A stretch of 64,000 bases of DNA from Coniferiporia sulphurascens. Taxonomy: Eukaryota > Basidiomycota > Agaricomycetes > Hymenochaetales > Hymenochaetaceae. Below the pieces are notes generated by a model. It was not told where the DNA came from. It saw only the letters and a list, made by a program, of their open reading frames with translations, and did not search any database. Every line of letters begins with the position of its first letter. Position 1 is the first letter of the stretch. Positions 11,844 to 24,443 of the stretch are shown in pieces. The DNA lies in assembly GCA_002794785.1 (NCBI GenBank), contig NBBA01000001.1:1674001-1738000 (forward strand), given 5' to 3'. A program made the position numbers and the translations under genes.

Positions 11844-13912
11844 TTACTCGATGCCGAGGACCTTCGCGACGTTGGCGTGGCGCGGGCTAAGGCGGATCCT
11901 GAAGGGCGCCGGGGAGCGACCAGAGAGACCGTCGTACTCCTTGAGGTCAACCGGCTCGCCAGGGACCTCGTGCATGTTGAACGCCCAGACCATGCGAGCA
12001 ATCGCAAGCCAGATCTCACGCTCAGCAACGATTATACCAGGGCAAATGCGACGACTGGAGAGAGGCGCATGTTAGACTTGGCTAGGACCCATGCCGAATT
12101 CCAATAGCACTCACCCAGCACCGAACATCCAGTGGTCACGCTCATACGGGTTCGGGAGGTTAGCAGACTCGGTGTTGTTGGTCTTGTCGTTGATGTACCT
12201 GTCCGGCTGTAAAGAGCATAAGCAAGTTGATTCACTCATGCAGGTCGGAATGGGCTTACGTTGAACTTCTGGGGCTCAGGGTGGCGCTCGGGGTTGTGGT
12301 GCATGGAGTACGTGTTGAGAACGAGAACGGTGTCCTTGGGAATGTACTGGCCCTTGTAGACGAAGTCCTCAGAGGCGACATGCGGGGTACCGAGCCAGAA
12401 GGGGTTGTGGACGCGCTCGACTTCCTTGATGATAGCCTGATAGCGGATTATCATAAGTAACGAATTCCGCGCAGACCAATCCACCGATACCTACGTGGCA
12501 GTAGGGCAGGTTCTTCTCGTCCTCGATGGTGGGCAGGCGGTCGCGGCCAATAACACGGTCGAGCTCATCCTGAGCCTTCTTCTGGATCTCGGGGTAGGCA
12601 GGGATCAAAGCGGAGAACCATTGCATAATCGAAGCAGTCTGGAATTACGATGATCCATGATCGGAATCGAGGAACAAGGCAACATATCGATGAGAAAAGG
12701 CTCCGCGGATCATCGAATTGGGAATAGCGGGCTCACCGTTTCGACACCGCCGATCATAAACGCGGACGCGAGGATCGCCATGTCAAGATCGTCGAGGTCC
12801 TCAGTCTTGCGCGCTTCAATCATCGTCTTAGCCAAGCAGTCAGGAACCTCCTCGCCAGCGTTCATGCGGCGCTCAATGTCCTTGATCATGCCACCGTAAG
12901 TGTTGACGAGTCCGGCGTGGAGCCTCTTGCCGCGGGCCTGGAGAGGAGTGGTGATCCACTGGAGGGGGCCGATGAAGTCAACCAAGTTCGAGACGGGACC
13001 GGTGCAGTTCCTGTATAATGATTCGTCAATTGAAGTTAATTGATTCGCAAAATATGAGCTTACATGAATTCGCGGGAGAGCTTGAGTGCCTGCTGGACGA
13101 GCTTGTCCTGGACGCTGTCCGTGCGGGTACCGAAGACGATCGTAAGCATGTTGTTGAGCGAGCAGCGACCGGCGTGGGGCTGGGGGTTGACCGGGTTGTT
13201 GCCGGCACGGTAGAGCTCCTTGACAAGGACGGTGGCCTCGTAGTCGAGGACGCTCGTGTAACCATCAACAGCGCGCTGGTTGAGCCAGACGGTGGCGAGC
13301 TTGCGGTGCTTGCGCCAGCGGTCGTTGTAAGGAGTAGCCGTGATTCCCCTGCCGGCGAAGACAGTCTGGGACTTGATGAACATTTCCTTCCTCTTTAATC
13401 CTAAAATTAGCGCATGGTAATCAAACGTCCCAAAACCGATGACTTACGCTTGAGAACACTGAGCCGTTGGTAACCATGAGATCCTTCGCAATACCAGGGT
13501 CGGAGATGATGAGGAAGAGCTGGTTTCCGAGCCAGAGGGAGTACAACGGGCCAAATTGCTTGTACCAGAAGTCGAGCATGAGCTCGGGGTAGTGAGAAAG
13601 GAAAGGGAACGATCCTGATGAACAGTTAGCATTTCAACACCCCAACAATCCGCAGCGCATAGACTCACCAATGATCGGAAGGCCCGTAGGGCCACTGGGA
13701 ATGGCGTAGCCAGCCTTGTTGTAGAGCTTCCTACCGAAGACATTGAGAGACTTGGTACCGAAAATCCTGGGGATGATGTAGAGTCCAGCAAATGCAATGC
13801 ATCCAACGATGACGATGGACTGGTTGCGGATGTCGGGAGCAACGAAGGCAGACCCGGAGAAGGGGTTCAGGCTGGGCCAGGCAGAAACGACTGGGGAAGG
13901 ATGAGCTGACAT
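11844..13912 (-). CDS. cytochrome P450 monooxygenase
   Basis: Membrane-anchored haem monooxygenase. Eight exons on the minus strand: 13912-13669, 13614-13448, 13392-13064, 13010-12737, 12638-12495, 12436-12260, 12206-12115, 12054-11844. They sum to 1638 nt (545 aa), a usual length. An N-terminal hydrophobic anchor (IVIVGCIAFAGLYIIP, about residues 33-48) precedes the proline-rich hinge IPSGPTGLPIIG. The I-helix motif is GGVET (about 334-338), the ExxR motif is EVER (about 391-394), and the haem loop FGAGRRICPG (about 472-481) is split by the last intron. Introns have typical CTAAC/CTAAT branch sites and TAG/CAG acceptors. The coding GC content is much higher than in the UbiA region. The motifs make the class certain; substrate and CYP family are not deducible. 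It could act on a product of the UbiA-type enzymes in the window, but it is more than 3.5 kb from the nearest copy. Confidence 0.95.
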
Positions 13913-16651
13913 CGTAGGAAATGTAGGAAGGTAGGATGAGAGGATGGGGAATCATTTGGAGGAAAGTGAGGCTGGTTTTATACGAGTCGGAAAGCACCAT
14001 TGGAGGGAAGGACCCTTGTAGATATCGAGAGAGCGGATCTAGATAGCGAGGGAGACGGCAGAATTGATGTCCTAGGATCAGTGACGGGCTCCAGGTTTCT
14101 GATCAGTCAGGGTCCTGACACCGACTTTCCTTTGCCCCCCCTCTTCTCGGAGATGGCAGTGCTCAAATAAATGTTTGATCTCGTCAAACGTGGGTCACCG
14201 AAAAGGCGAGTTTTGAGTTGAACCGGGCCTATCAGATCGCTGTACCCCCGTTTTGTGCAAGGACCGCCACATCGTTTATAGCTTTGTCCTTGTTTATTTT
14301 TTTCTTTCTTTTCCCCCTTAGTAAAGGTGAGCAGGGCGCGTAAGATACAGGTCGTAAATGATGCGAGATGATATTCCCAGGGAATTGCACAATGCACCGG
14401 GTGTATTGCATTGTAAATAAGGGAACACGGCGGCTCGTAAAGGGACGCGCGAGGGGCGCCAGAATAAGTTTGAAAGCTGGTGGGATCCCAAAGAGAGTTA
14501 GACAGATCAAAGAAGCCAGGGGGGGGGGAAGTTGGGAAATGAAATTGCCCCGGTACGAGAAGGAGGATTGAAGCCTCGAGTGTATTTTTTCCCGTTTGCT
14601 GGGCCGTCGTTTCCCGTAATGACTTGCAACAAGGGAAAAGAAGCCGCGGTGTTATGGAAAAGGAACGGAAGCCAAAAGCAGAGTGTCGGAGTTGCAACAC
14701 GGACGGAAGAATGCGTGCCGTCTGTAGGTGTAGCGACAGAGCGCCCAGGCAACAATAGAAGCTGATGGCTAATAGGCTTCTCCTTCTCGAAATTAGCACA
14801 GAGTGTCCATTTTCGGACCGAGCAGAGCGCCGCCGCCTCCGGAGCCGACCTCCGCGGGATTGCGGCTGCCGTGCACAGTGAGGCAATGGGGGGCGTGCAA
14901 CAGGCCCGGCAGGGGACGATGGCCAGCGAGGGTACGGGTGGTGCAATGCAGGGTTGGCGCATCGCGTGAACGTCGGCACGCGCTGTGCACACCGACAACC
15001 ACTCAGCCCGCGGCTTCGCCTTGTGCCGGGCCCTACCCCATCCTAAATGCTAAATTGGCCGGTGGCAGCCGGAATTGGCGCCCGGCCGGCGTCTGCTCGT
15101 GCCACCCGCCCCTCTCGCAGCGTCTCTCGGGCGCGCTGCTTGGTCAGCACCGCTGCATGTCCGCTGTATGCATGTATGCACCACAGCTACGAAAGCTTGG
15201 AAGATATCCCAGGGCTGGGACGTGCGCAAATGACGTCGTTGCCGCTGTCCATTCCCATAGCCATTACTCCGCGCCGCCGCGCTTTCGTCGTCTTGTTTTC
15301 CTCGCGCTCGGCGGGCCTAGAAGGCCATTCTGAACACACGCCTGTCCAATTCTGGTTCCTATGTTGTCTCGTTTCTATTCCATTGTGTCGTACGTCTCCG
15401 TCTTCGTCGGTGTCGCCTGTATCGACCGGGCTCACGACGGACTCGGCTCCCAGGACCTTGCCTCGTCCGGCTTCTTTGCGTTACCGACTCGCGACATCGC
15501 GTCCGTATTATTGCCTGCTTCGTCTCATAAGCACCCCTAGCAAGCCCTGCCTAAGGCTGCCTTCTTTCCTTACGACAGACCCCGCCCAACGCACTCACCG
15601 CTTTTGACTCTTCTTTTTCCCGTTCACTGCCAGACGACAGCGGCCCTGGCTCAGTAAAGCCGGGTAAACCGACGTCGACCCAAGTCCGAAATGAGCGCTG
15701 GTCGAGTAAGGCCTTCGGACTTTTGGAGTTGCTGTCCGATTGGGTTGTAGGACGGGAGCAACTGACAAACCCGGACGTGGCGGGAACTGCCGGCCATCAA
15801 TGGCGCGATCTCGTACGTCTGCTCAGAAACACGGAATCTAATCTTCAGGACCAGTGACGTAGGTAAGCATCCGCGGGAATATTATCGATCAGAATTAGCC
15901 TGTAGTAACTATCAAATTTGAATATCATATCTGTGTGTTCTCGCGTCATGAACTTTTGCGAATTCGTCTTAACGTACAATACTGATGCTGTAGAGTGCCA
16001 TTTGCGCTATGGGCCCAGGGTTTGCAACGCACAAATGTGTTGAGAACCATCGACCACGAACGTGCGATCTCTCGCTCCTAGTGTGAACGCAAGAGTAGAG
16101 TCCTGAGCTATGAAGAGACCGAATACCGAAGTGCCATCCTAACGCAGTTGGGAACTTCGGCCTCGTGTTGCGACGCCTGACCACCAGAATAGTTCTATAG
16201 ATTTTGGTGATTTTGGCAGTACCCTGCCGCCGCCTTTCGAGATGAGCCAGCTCAAGATGGGGATCACGGAGATGCTGCGAGAGAACCTGCGCGAATCAGC
16301 AGTCGGGCATCAGGTCGTTTCTAGGGGGCGGAGCACATGATCCGGTGCAATTGCATGGACCGACCAGCACGGAGAACGGCTGGGCCCAATTTAGACCATT
16401 ACCGCGTGTGAAAATCAAGGGATTATTCATAGTTTCCTATTTTGGGAACTGCCTCGCTTTCCTCGGCAAGCCCGGCCCCTCCTTATAGACAATTAATTGC
16501 TTCCAGCCATTGCTCCGCGGTGCCACAAAGCCCAGAAATGTAAATGTGTGATCGAATCCGCTTTTGCCGCTCTTAAAATCTTGAGGCCCGCCCTTTCCTT
16601 GGTCGCCGCGCCCGTCGTCTCCAACTAGCTACTAGTCGTTCATCCCTGACC
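13913..16651. other. intergenic between divergent P450 and HPP genes
   Basis: About 2.7 kb separating the minus-strand P450 from the plus-strand HPP gene. GC-rich at 14800-15500, with several long but overlapping open frames on both strands that show no family signature. A run of G at 14520-14528 and CT-rich tracts are visible. I read it as shared promoter DNA without a recognisable gene. Confidence 0.5.
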
Positions 16652-17703
16652 ATGGCTGCCAACCGCCTTTCCCGCCTCCCGCCCTGGCTCTCCTACTGGC
16701 TCGGCTACCGTGCGGGCCGCCTGCGAAGAGGCCTAACTACATCGTCTGGTTCTGGTCCTTCGTTGGCGCCTTTGGCGGCCTCTCCATCCTCCAGGTGCCC
16801 TTCGTCGCCTTTCATTCCGGTGATCACTTCGAGCTAACCCCGCATGTTCTGCTTCCCAGGCCGTCTTCGGACATGCAGAGTACTTTATTGGCAGGAAGGT
16901 GCCCAGCATCATTGCTAGCTATGTGAGTATTCCCCACCCTACACCCGCCCTGTCGTACCAAGCATCCTGAACGCATTTAATTCTGACGCCCTCATTTTAC
17001 TCCCGTCTAGGGCGCATCAGCTGTACTATGCTACGGCGCCATAGAGGCTCCCCTCGCTCAGCCCCGTGCGCTCGTGGGCGGCCACTTCATATCCGCGCTC
17101 ATCGGTCTCTGCGTAACCAAACTCTTCAGTCTCAACTCGCACTTCGAGTCCCTGCGCTGGCTCGCTGGATCCCTCTCCACCTCCATTGCGATTGTCGTTA
17201 TGCAGATGACGGCGACGACGCACCCGCCAGCGGGTGCTACTGCGTTGCTCGTCGCGGTTAACGACGATGTATGGGCCATCAGCTGGTATTACCTTCCTGT
17301 CATTCTACTTTCGAGCATGCTCGTTCTCGCCGTCGCACTCTTGGTCAACAACATCCAGCGAAGATACCCGGTCTTCTGGATCGAGCCCACCCCGCCGCCT
17401 GCCCCCGCCCCGCCCCCGCCCCTGCCCCTGCTCCCGCTCCCCCGCCCCGGCCTACGAAAAGAGCCCTCGCAATGGGGCGTCTACGCCGGACACTCAAGAC
17501 GAAGCCGCAGTCGAGGCGGAGGAACTGGCCGAGCAGAGGGTGTGAGACGAGACGGCCAGATGCGGCCCCTGTGTGCTTTTCTTAGTAGGCGCCTTACGGT
17601 TTTTATGATCACTTCTTTTCATTTCTTGGACGCATCCAATGGCCGTCGTGACGGAAGTCTAATAAAAAAAAAAGCTTCATACTCTTTCAATGAAAGTTCA
17701 TGA
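16652..17703 (+). CDS. HPP family integral membrane protein (one apparent frameshift)
   Basis: HPP family protein, a four-helix membrane protein found in bacteria, fungi and plants; plant and cyanobacterial members have been linked to nitrite transport, but the role in fungi is not established. Exons 16652-16794, 16860-16922 and from 17011. Translation shows LPPWLSYWLGYR, then IVWFWSFVGAFGGLS, GASAVLCYGAIE, the ALVGGHF block and the name-giving THPPAGATALL near the third helix, then YYLPVILLSSMLVL. Between residue 21 and the IVWFW block the frame shifts by one base; a single missing C in the GGGCC/GCC run at 16714-16720 would restore it. The C-terminus follows a C-rich Pro/Ala tract (17390-17450) and could end at 17545 in another frame (ending LAEQRV) or at 17703 in the frame of the helices. 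Confidence 0.85.
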
Positions 17704-20700
17704 TCACTCTTCAATTCTTGTCCATTCACATCCGCATATGACCGTGACCGTCTAGCTTCCATAGTGTAAGGATGGCTAGTACATACCTCAGCATACAGCC
17801 AGCCTCTTCCGAGAGATGACGATCAATAATAATAGAACGTGCAAACAATCAATTCTTACGTGTTTCCGGTGGATTTACATACAGTGATGAACGTCAATTA
17901 AACGCGGGGAGCTCCATCGGCGTCAATACATAAAAACCAAGTCCAGCGCTGGATATCCTGTGTCCACTAAGACGGAAGGGGTCCAAGCTCCGTGCGGTGT
18001 ACGCCATCGAGAACTCCAAAGTCGCAAGACCTCATTCATTCAGCACTTGGGCGCCGCTGCAGTGCAAGTCGTGAGTCCATCCCGCTGAATTCCAAGGGAA
18101 AAATAAATCACGTAAGTTCACGGAGTTACCACTCTCTGCTTAGTACGATTGCACAAATAAATATTTACCCGATTAATACTAGCGCTGGTGATCGGCGCTG
18201 TCCGCGTGCGCCATCATCATTATGTAATGCATGCCCCCGACACGGAGAGACGACTCACAGGTGAGTAATGGACGGCGGGCGCCGGCGTTGGCGCTGCCAC
18301 CCGCCCAGCCATCAAAGTTAATATCATGTAAGTTACGCGTCTTCCTGGGCGTCTGTGCTGCAGCGCCCACAGAACATCCTTATTTATTTTATGCTATCGT
18401 ACCCATCGGCGGAGGTTTTCTCGGGTTTCAGCTCCCCCCGTACCGTGACCCGCGCCGTACCTCCGTCTGTACTGGTCAAGCGGGGACAAGTAGTGATAAA
18501 TCAAACAATTAAAACCAAAACGTACTTGGGAAAAAAAGGCAAAACAGAAGAAGAAAGATTTCAAGTTAATGGAGACTCGGAGGCGCTGAATATGCGCTCC
18601 CTGAGCAGTTCAACGGCTAGCTTTCGCCATTGTCCTGAGTCGCTTCAGAGGGTCCTCCATACTTGCTTAACCGTACCGCAGCAGCCTCCCGACTCGGAGT
18701 CCTCCACGCGCTCGCAGGCCCCGGGCGTTCGTTTCAGACTCGCCATTGGCGAGCGGCTCGGATGCCTCCTGGCTTCTTTCATTCGACTTTGTGACTCCCC
18801 CCTCTCCCCCCTCTTACGGTTCGGATGTGATTTGTGATTTGTTTCGGGTTCGACAATCAAGACTGCGTTTATTGGCGATGGAAAAAACAAATTTAAGAAA
18901 AAAATTGCGCAACACGCCGTGTGTGACCGACCGACCTTGCGCCCTGAGTTGACTCAGGCCCTGTCTGACACTGGCAGCGGGGACTGAACTTGAACAATCC
19001 TGCAGTTCTGGACCCACTACCGACTTGAACCCCTCACCCCTCTTTTGTCTGCCGACTCGGATACATCGAGATCAATTAAGGACCGCACTGACAATACTCC
19101 ACTGCAGCCGCGTGCTCGCAAACATATGCACCCCTCCCTTCGGCGGTTGCTCGCCGAGTTTTGAGTTTTACTATGTAATTTTTCTCTCTTTCATGGAGGC
19201 GGCTGGAGGGGGTCAAGTCAGCATATCCACGCGGACACGACCACACGTAACTAGTACATACCGTATGTGCTTACTACGGGCACTACGGGTATGGGCAGAC
19301 GCCCCGGGAGCGTCTTCGCAGCGAACCTGAAAATCAGGGAGGCAAGAGATAACCTTAGAGAACCGGACCTCGGGAGGGTCGAAATCGATCGTCGCCTCAG
19401 CTCGAGGTCCGGACAAAACTGGCCGAGGGGAGACGGAACGCACAGGCCCGTGCCGCACTCAGTCACCATCACCATCATCAGAAATACGAACAACGTGCTA
19501 CCGAGAATATGTGAGTCGAGAGGGCGTGCTCAGGTTACTGTATGACTATTGTCCCCTCACTCAGGCTTCGGACGCGACGGCACGAACGTTTGGCTCGGGC
19601 TACTCCATAGAAGCCCGAAACAGGTGCATCTAGCACAGCGGCTCAGCACCACCACACCACAGCGGCACCATTCACTCGGGAAACGTCCCCTCGCCTCGTC
19701 GCAACGCCGTCAGCGCGAACATCGGAGAACATGTCCATCCGGCACCCACGGCTCATCCTACATTCTGCGGCGCCGCCACGCATTATGGGCAAGTAAGTAA
19801 TGCGACCTGCTTCGAATCGCCTTCGTCATACACACACTCATCGGAGAGTCCTCAGAATCCCCATTTTCCCCTTCTACATTCTTTGTCCCCACCCTCGGGC
19901 GACGGCGAGCAGGTGCGGGCACGCTAGAAGCCTTTGCGGATGTCACCAAAGGAGGGAAGCTATTCGTCATCCGACACGATCGGACGACAAGATATCTTCG
20001 AAGAGCAGCAGGAGAGTTCACGCTTGTTCTCTATTTTCGCTATTATTGCGACTGTTCTCGACGAACGCTCACGCTATTATTTCTTACAATGCCGCAGAAG
20101 GTCAGCCCCGGACCAGCTGTGCATCGAACGGAAGCACATAAACAGTCTAATTGCGCAGCATGGAAGTGTAGGTCCGTGTGCTTCACGCTCTCTGCGAAAC
20201 AATTTAGAGGGTGTGTGTGCTGTGCGCCTGGGAAGACTTCTACCATGACCGTGCCAAAGCGGATGTACATGTACATGGCTCGGAAGCGCACGCAGTGCAT
20301 TGCGCCGTTCCTGGGGGCGGCGGGAGTTTCATCCAGCGACTGGAAGCACTCGGTGACCAAACTTCACCGAACAACGAGTGCTTCGGAGAGGCGGGAAGAG
20401 CGGAACGACGTGTGCACTGCAGCAGCAGCGAAGGACGGGGGGTGGATTTTGCATCCGCAAAAGGAACCAGGGCGAAGAAAAGAAAGGATTGATCCGTGCG
20501 CTTTGGTCTGGTAGGCCGACGTCCCGAGCCGTGGGCCGCACGTGTGAGCGTGTGCCTAGATCACATAAGGGGGGTTGTGATCGGGTCATTCCGCGGGATC
20601 CGTTAACTTTATATCCAAGCCGCACCGCGGTGATCCGTTTTCTGATCCCGGGCTTTCGGCCCAAACGGTCGATCACGCCTTTCAATCTCGATCCCACCCA

Positions 20701-21009
20701 GCTGTATATTTTATTATACATATCCAGGTGCCTGCCCGCCGGCCATCCCTCCCTTAATACTTATGCCCTATTATCTCCGAAATCCTCATATCCAGCGCTC
20801 GCAACCATCCAGGCTCAGGACTAACCACATTATCCGTTTTTGCACACCACCACACGCTCTCTGCTGTCCAAATTTGCGAAAAGATAGCAGAGCTCCGGAG
20901 ACAATGGGAATGTATGTCTTTTTTAGTCGCAACGAAATACACAACAGTATATGGTACAAGATCTGCTCCTTGACCCAAGTAGGTATCGGCCATTCGCTAC
21001 CTCTCATCA
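17704..21009. other. intergenic, no gene recognised
   Basis: About 3.3 kb between the convergent HPP and GCN20-type genes. Many short frames on both strands, none with a recognisable domain or convincing exon chain. It starts with an A-rich tract after the HPP gene (about 17664-17674). I see no RNA gene. Confidence 0.45.
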
Positions 21010-24000
21010 TTACGGCGTCCCCTTCAGATTGCTTACGATCAGACTCTGCAATTGCCACCGTATACAGTGAGCACGAGAACAGAAACTCCAATAAAACCTA
21101 GTAAGCAAACCTTGTATGCCTGGACGTCGCCCATGAACTTTGCAACGTTGCCTTCGCCACAGACCCACAACTGTCAATAAATGCAAAGGAGGCGACCATC
21201 AACTTCTGCGCTTCCCAAGACGCCGTGGCAAAGGCGAGAACGTACCTCCGTTGCGACAGTCGTGATGAACCGCTCGTCATGCGAGATGAGAATGACACCG
21301 CCGTTCCATTTCTTCAGCGCGCTCATCAGCGCGTCGAGACCCTCAATATCTAGATGATTCGTCGGCTGCAGGGATACAAAGTCAAACTCCGCATGGTACA
21401 GATCACGTGACACGCGAACTTCGCACCTCGTCCAGCAGCAAAATATGGGGGTCTAGCAGAGACAGTGCCGCAAACGCCACGCGACTCTTCTGGCCTCCAC
21501 TGAGCGTTCCGATCAGCTGGAGACTATTTTAAAACATGTTTCAGTGCGTCCAAGAGCAAGCACGAGGATTCTCTGGAAATTTGCCTACCCTGTCATCCCA
21601 CTGATCTGGAAATTGCCCAGATGACTCCGGTACTCCTGCTCACTCTTTCCCGGGAACCTCGATGCCAAGAATGATACTGGGGTCATGGTGGGCGTTAATG
21701 TATCAACGTGATGCTGGGCGAAGTAACCACTGGAAATTAATGACGAAATGATGTTAGCGACTGTATTATTGGAGCGCGTGGGAGATTTTGATGGACGTAC
21801 ATGCGCAGCCGTCCATTTCTGTTCATTTGCCCACCAAGCGGTGACAACTCCCCAGTCAAAAGCTTGATCCTGCGAAGAAAGTAAGAATCCAGAGCTTATT
21901 GCAAATATCCGCATCTGGTAGTGGATAACACACAATGTAGATCTTTAGAAGCCTCAGTTTATCGCATTTTTCGCATGCAGAATGAATCCGAACTCACTTT
22001 CCCGCACCATTGGCACCTACAACAGCTATCCGTGAGTCCAACCCGACATCGATATCAATGTTCTTCAATATCTGATTGTCTGGAGTATAGCCGAATGATA
22101 CGCCAGATAGCTGCAACAACGGAGGGGAGATCTTGTCGCAGTCGGGAAACCTTGGAGAAACTGTATTAGCACGACAAAGTAGTGGGCTTGCCAAATCGGG
22201 CAACAGACCTGAAGGTTTCCGTTTCTTCCGCCTCAGGTGGCTGCAAGTCAGGAAGCTTCTCCAAGATTTTGATTTTTGATTGTGCCTGCGCAGCTGAAAA
22301 GGAGAATGAATGCGCTTGGAAAAAATATAATGCCTGAGTAAAGTTCTGTCTTACCACGGTTGGCATTATAGCGCCAACGGTCGATAAATGCCTGAAGATG
22401 CTTGCGATACTCCATCTGGGTCTCGTATTCTCTATGCAGTTTCTTGTCACGCTCAGACTTCGTTGCATAGAACTGTGTGAAATTTCTTTTTAAAGGAATG
22501 AATTCACGCATTTAGGATACGCCATTGAGTCCGGAGGCATAGACGGGTGTGGACTTACCCTTTGAAGTAATCTAGCCTCCCCGAATGCTGATGTACAATA
22601 TCGGTTGCCACAGCATCCCTAGCAGTTCAATGAGCAGAGGCACATGGTTGGCAGCAAAAAATGCTCACAAGAATGCACGGTCATGGGATCTGTTTCAGGC
22701 AGGTAAGATAAGCGAAACCCATATGAGACACACAAGGTTCTTACACGACGAGTAACGTGCCGGGCCACGTCTGTAAATAATCCTCGAGCCACGCCAACGC
22801 ATTTAGATCGACTAAGACAGAGATTCATAAATTAGACGGAGTGGTTCAAGAGGAAACGCACTATGGTTAGACGGCTCATCTAGAAGGAGCAAGTGAGGCT
22901 AGAAGATATTATTAGTCCATGTGTCTTATTTAAATAGAGCATATGTAACCTTGACGAAGAGTGCTCGCGCTAGCGCAAGACGCATCCTACAGTTTGTCAG
23001 ATCCTTAGAAACAGTATACAGAAAAGGGGTCCTACCGCCAACCGCCGCTAAATGTTTTCGTTGATCGCTGCTGATCCGCTTCATTGAAACCCAAACCTGC
23101 GAAAAATGATCAATGGGGTCCTGAATACGACATTTCTAAACATACCCGCCAAAAGCGAGGCCGCCCTTGCAGGCCCGGCCTCTGCGTCCATCTCCGCCAA
23201 ACTCGCGTGGACCTCCGCAAGACGCACGGCAGCCTCTTCGCGCGCGTCTTCGAAACGTTTGTCGTCGCCTTGCTCATCAAGCTCCGCGAGCTTTGCATTC
23301 AGCGTACTCTCCTCCTTCAAAAGCGAGTCCCGCCAGACGTCGGCCTTGAGCACCGAGTCGATAGCGCTAGTGTCGTCGCCAACGATCTTTCAATTAGAAC
23401 ACAAAATAGATGAGTTACCATTAGTGCGGACAGGTTTACATGTATTAACCTCCTGCTCCACGAATAGAATGGTAATATGGGATGGAACCGGTACTTCACG
23501 CAGCGCAATATTTCTGAGTAATGTCGATTTTCCGACACCTGACAAAATGTGAGACACGGTAGGAAGGAGTCACGTTCTTCACTTGCCGTTTCTCCCGATG
23601 AGACCATACCTCCGCCCATATGCAAGCGTTAGACTCGCTCCGGTACTTTAAGGAAGGTCAATAAAAGGCTTCTCCGCTTGAGCATGACCATACTCACAGA
23701 ATGCGATTCGAGCCGAAGGTGACATCTATAGAGGGAAGATGCACATCCTTGCTCTTGTTCTTCCCAGCATTGCTAGCCTCCAAGGAGTTGACTTTCAAGA
23801 ACATCTCCTCGTACGTTTGCTATAACGTCACATCAGTACGCGAATTCGATATCTATGTCAGCCTCTGACCTGTTTCCGATGTTGGTCTAGTAGTTTGGAG
23901 CCTTCATAGAGGTCACGACGAGACCTTTTGTCGATTTTCGCCTGCACGGACCATATGATCTGTTAACCAGAAAGAGCCGCGATTATCCACTCACCCTCAG

Positions 24001-24443
24001 CTTCGCTTCTTGTTTCTCCAGCTTTTTGACATCAACGCGAGACGCTCTGCTTTACTTAGCATAACTCTTACCACATCCACCAAGGTTAACACTCACTTCG
24101 ACTTGTTGATGGATTCCAAATCCACGCCTTCAGAGAACGCGATTGTGTTCGAGATCCCACCAGACTTGCCCATCTCCAGCGCCCTCTCGAGCTTACGCGG
24201 GCCCCCGGACTTAGACCTTGCGCTAAGGCGGACCTCCAATATCTTCCCTAGCCTTGTCAAAAGTTCCTCGAGCGCGGAGGGGCGTTCGCTCGCAAAAGAC
24301 TCGAGCATATTTCGTGTTATTTGAAGGACGTCCTCATCCTCACCGGCATCGTCGACAAGGTATCCCGACAAATAGTCGACAACTATTTCTTCAGTACCAG
24401 GAAGGCCACTGCGAATCTCTCGAGCAACATCAGCAGCCGACAT
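21010..24443 (-). CDS. GCN20: ABCF-type ATPase, GCN20/ABCF3 homologue
   Basis: Cytosolic, non-membrane ABC protein with two ATPase domains. GCN20 works with GCN1 on ribosomes to activate the GCN2 kinase during amino-acid starvation. I traced 23 exons: 24443-24097, 24046-23995, 23941-23870, 23819-23698, 23645-23587, 23538-23450, 23386-23146, 23096-23036, 22986-22950, 22898-22862, 22811-22745, 22689-22679, 22618-22559, 22485-22356, 22293-22209, 22150-21999, 21942-21934, 21869-21801, 21729-21589, 21523-21427, 21365-21246, 21170-21111, 21045-21010. They total 2154 nt (717 aa; yeast GCN20 is about 750). First domain: [31 protein letters not shown]. Second: [32 protein letters not shown]. The start is the ATG opening [10 protein letters not shown]. 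The intron in the first Walker A (donor at 23586) is GC-AG. The exons of 9 and 11 nt are inferred because they restore the Walker A and SHDR motifs exactly. Confidence 0.93.

Noticed and set aside
11838..13398. Long plus-strand frames opposite the P450 exons
   Set aside because: They mirror the minus-strand exons, have no motifs and are explained by GC-rich codon use.
14107..15607. Several frames of 160-290 codons on both strands in the GC-rich intergenic region
   Set aside because: Overlapping in all frames, low complexity, no domain or splice pattern.
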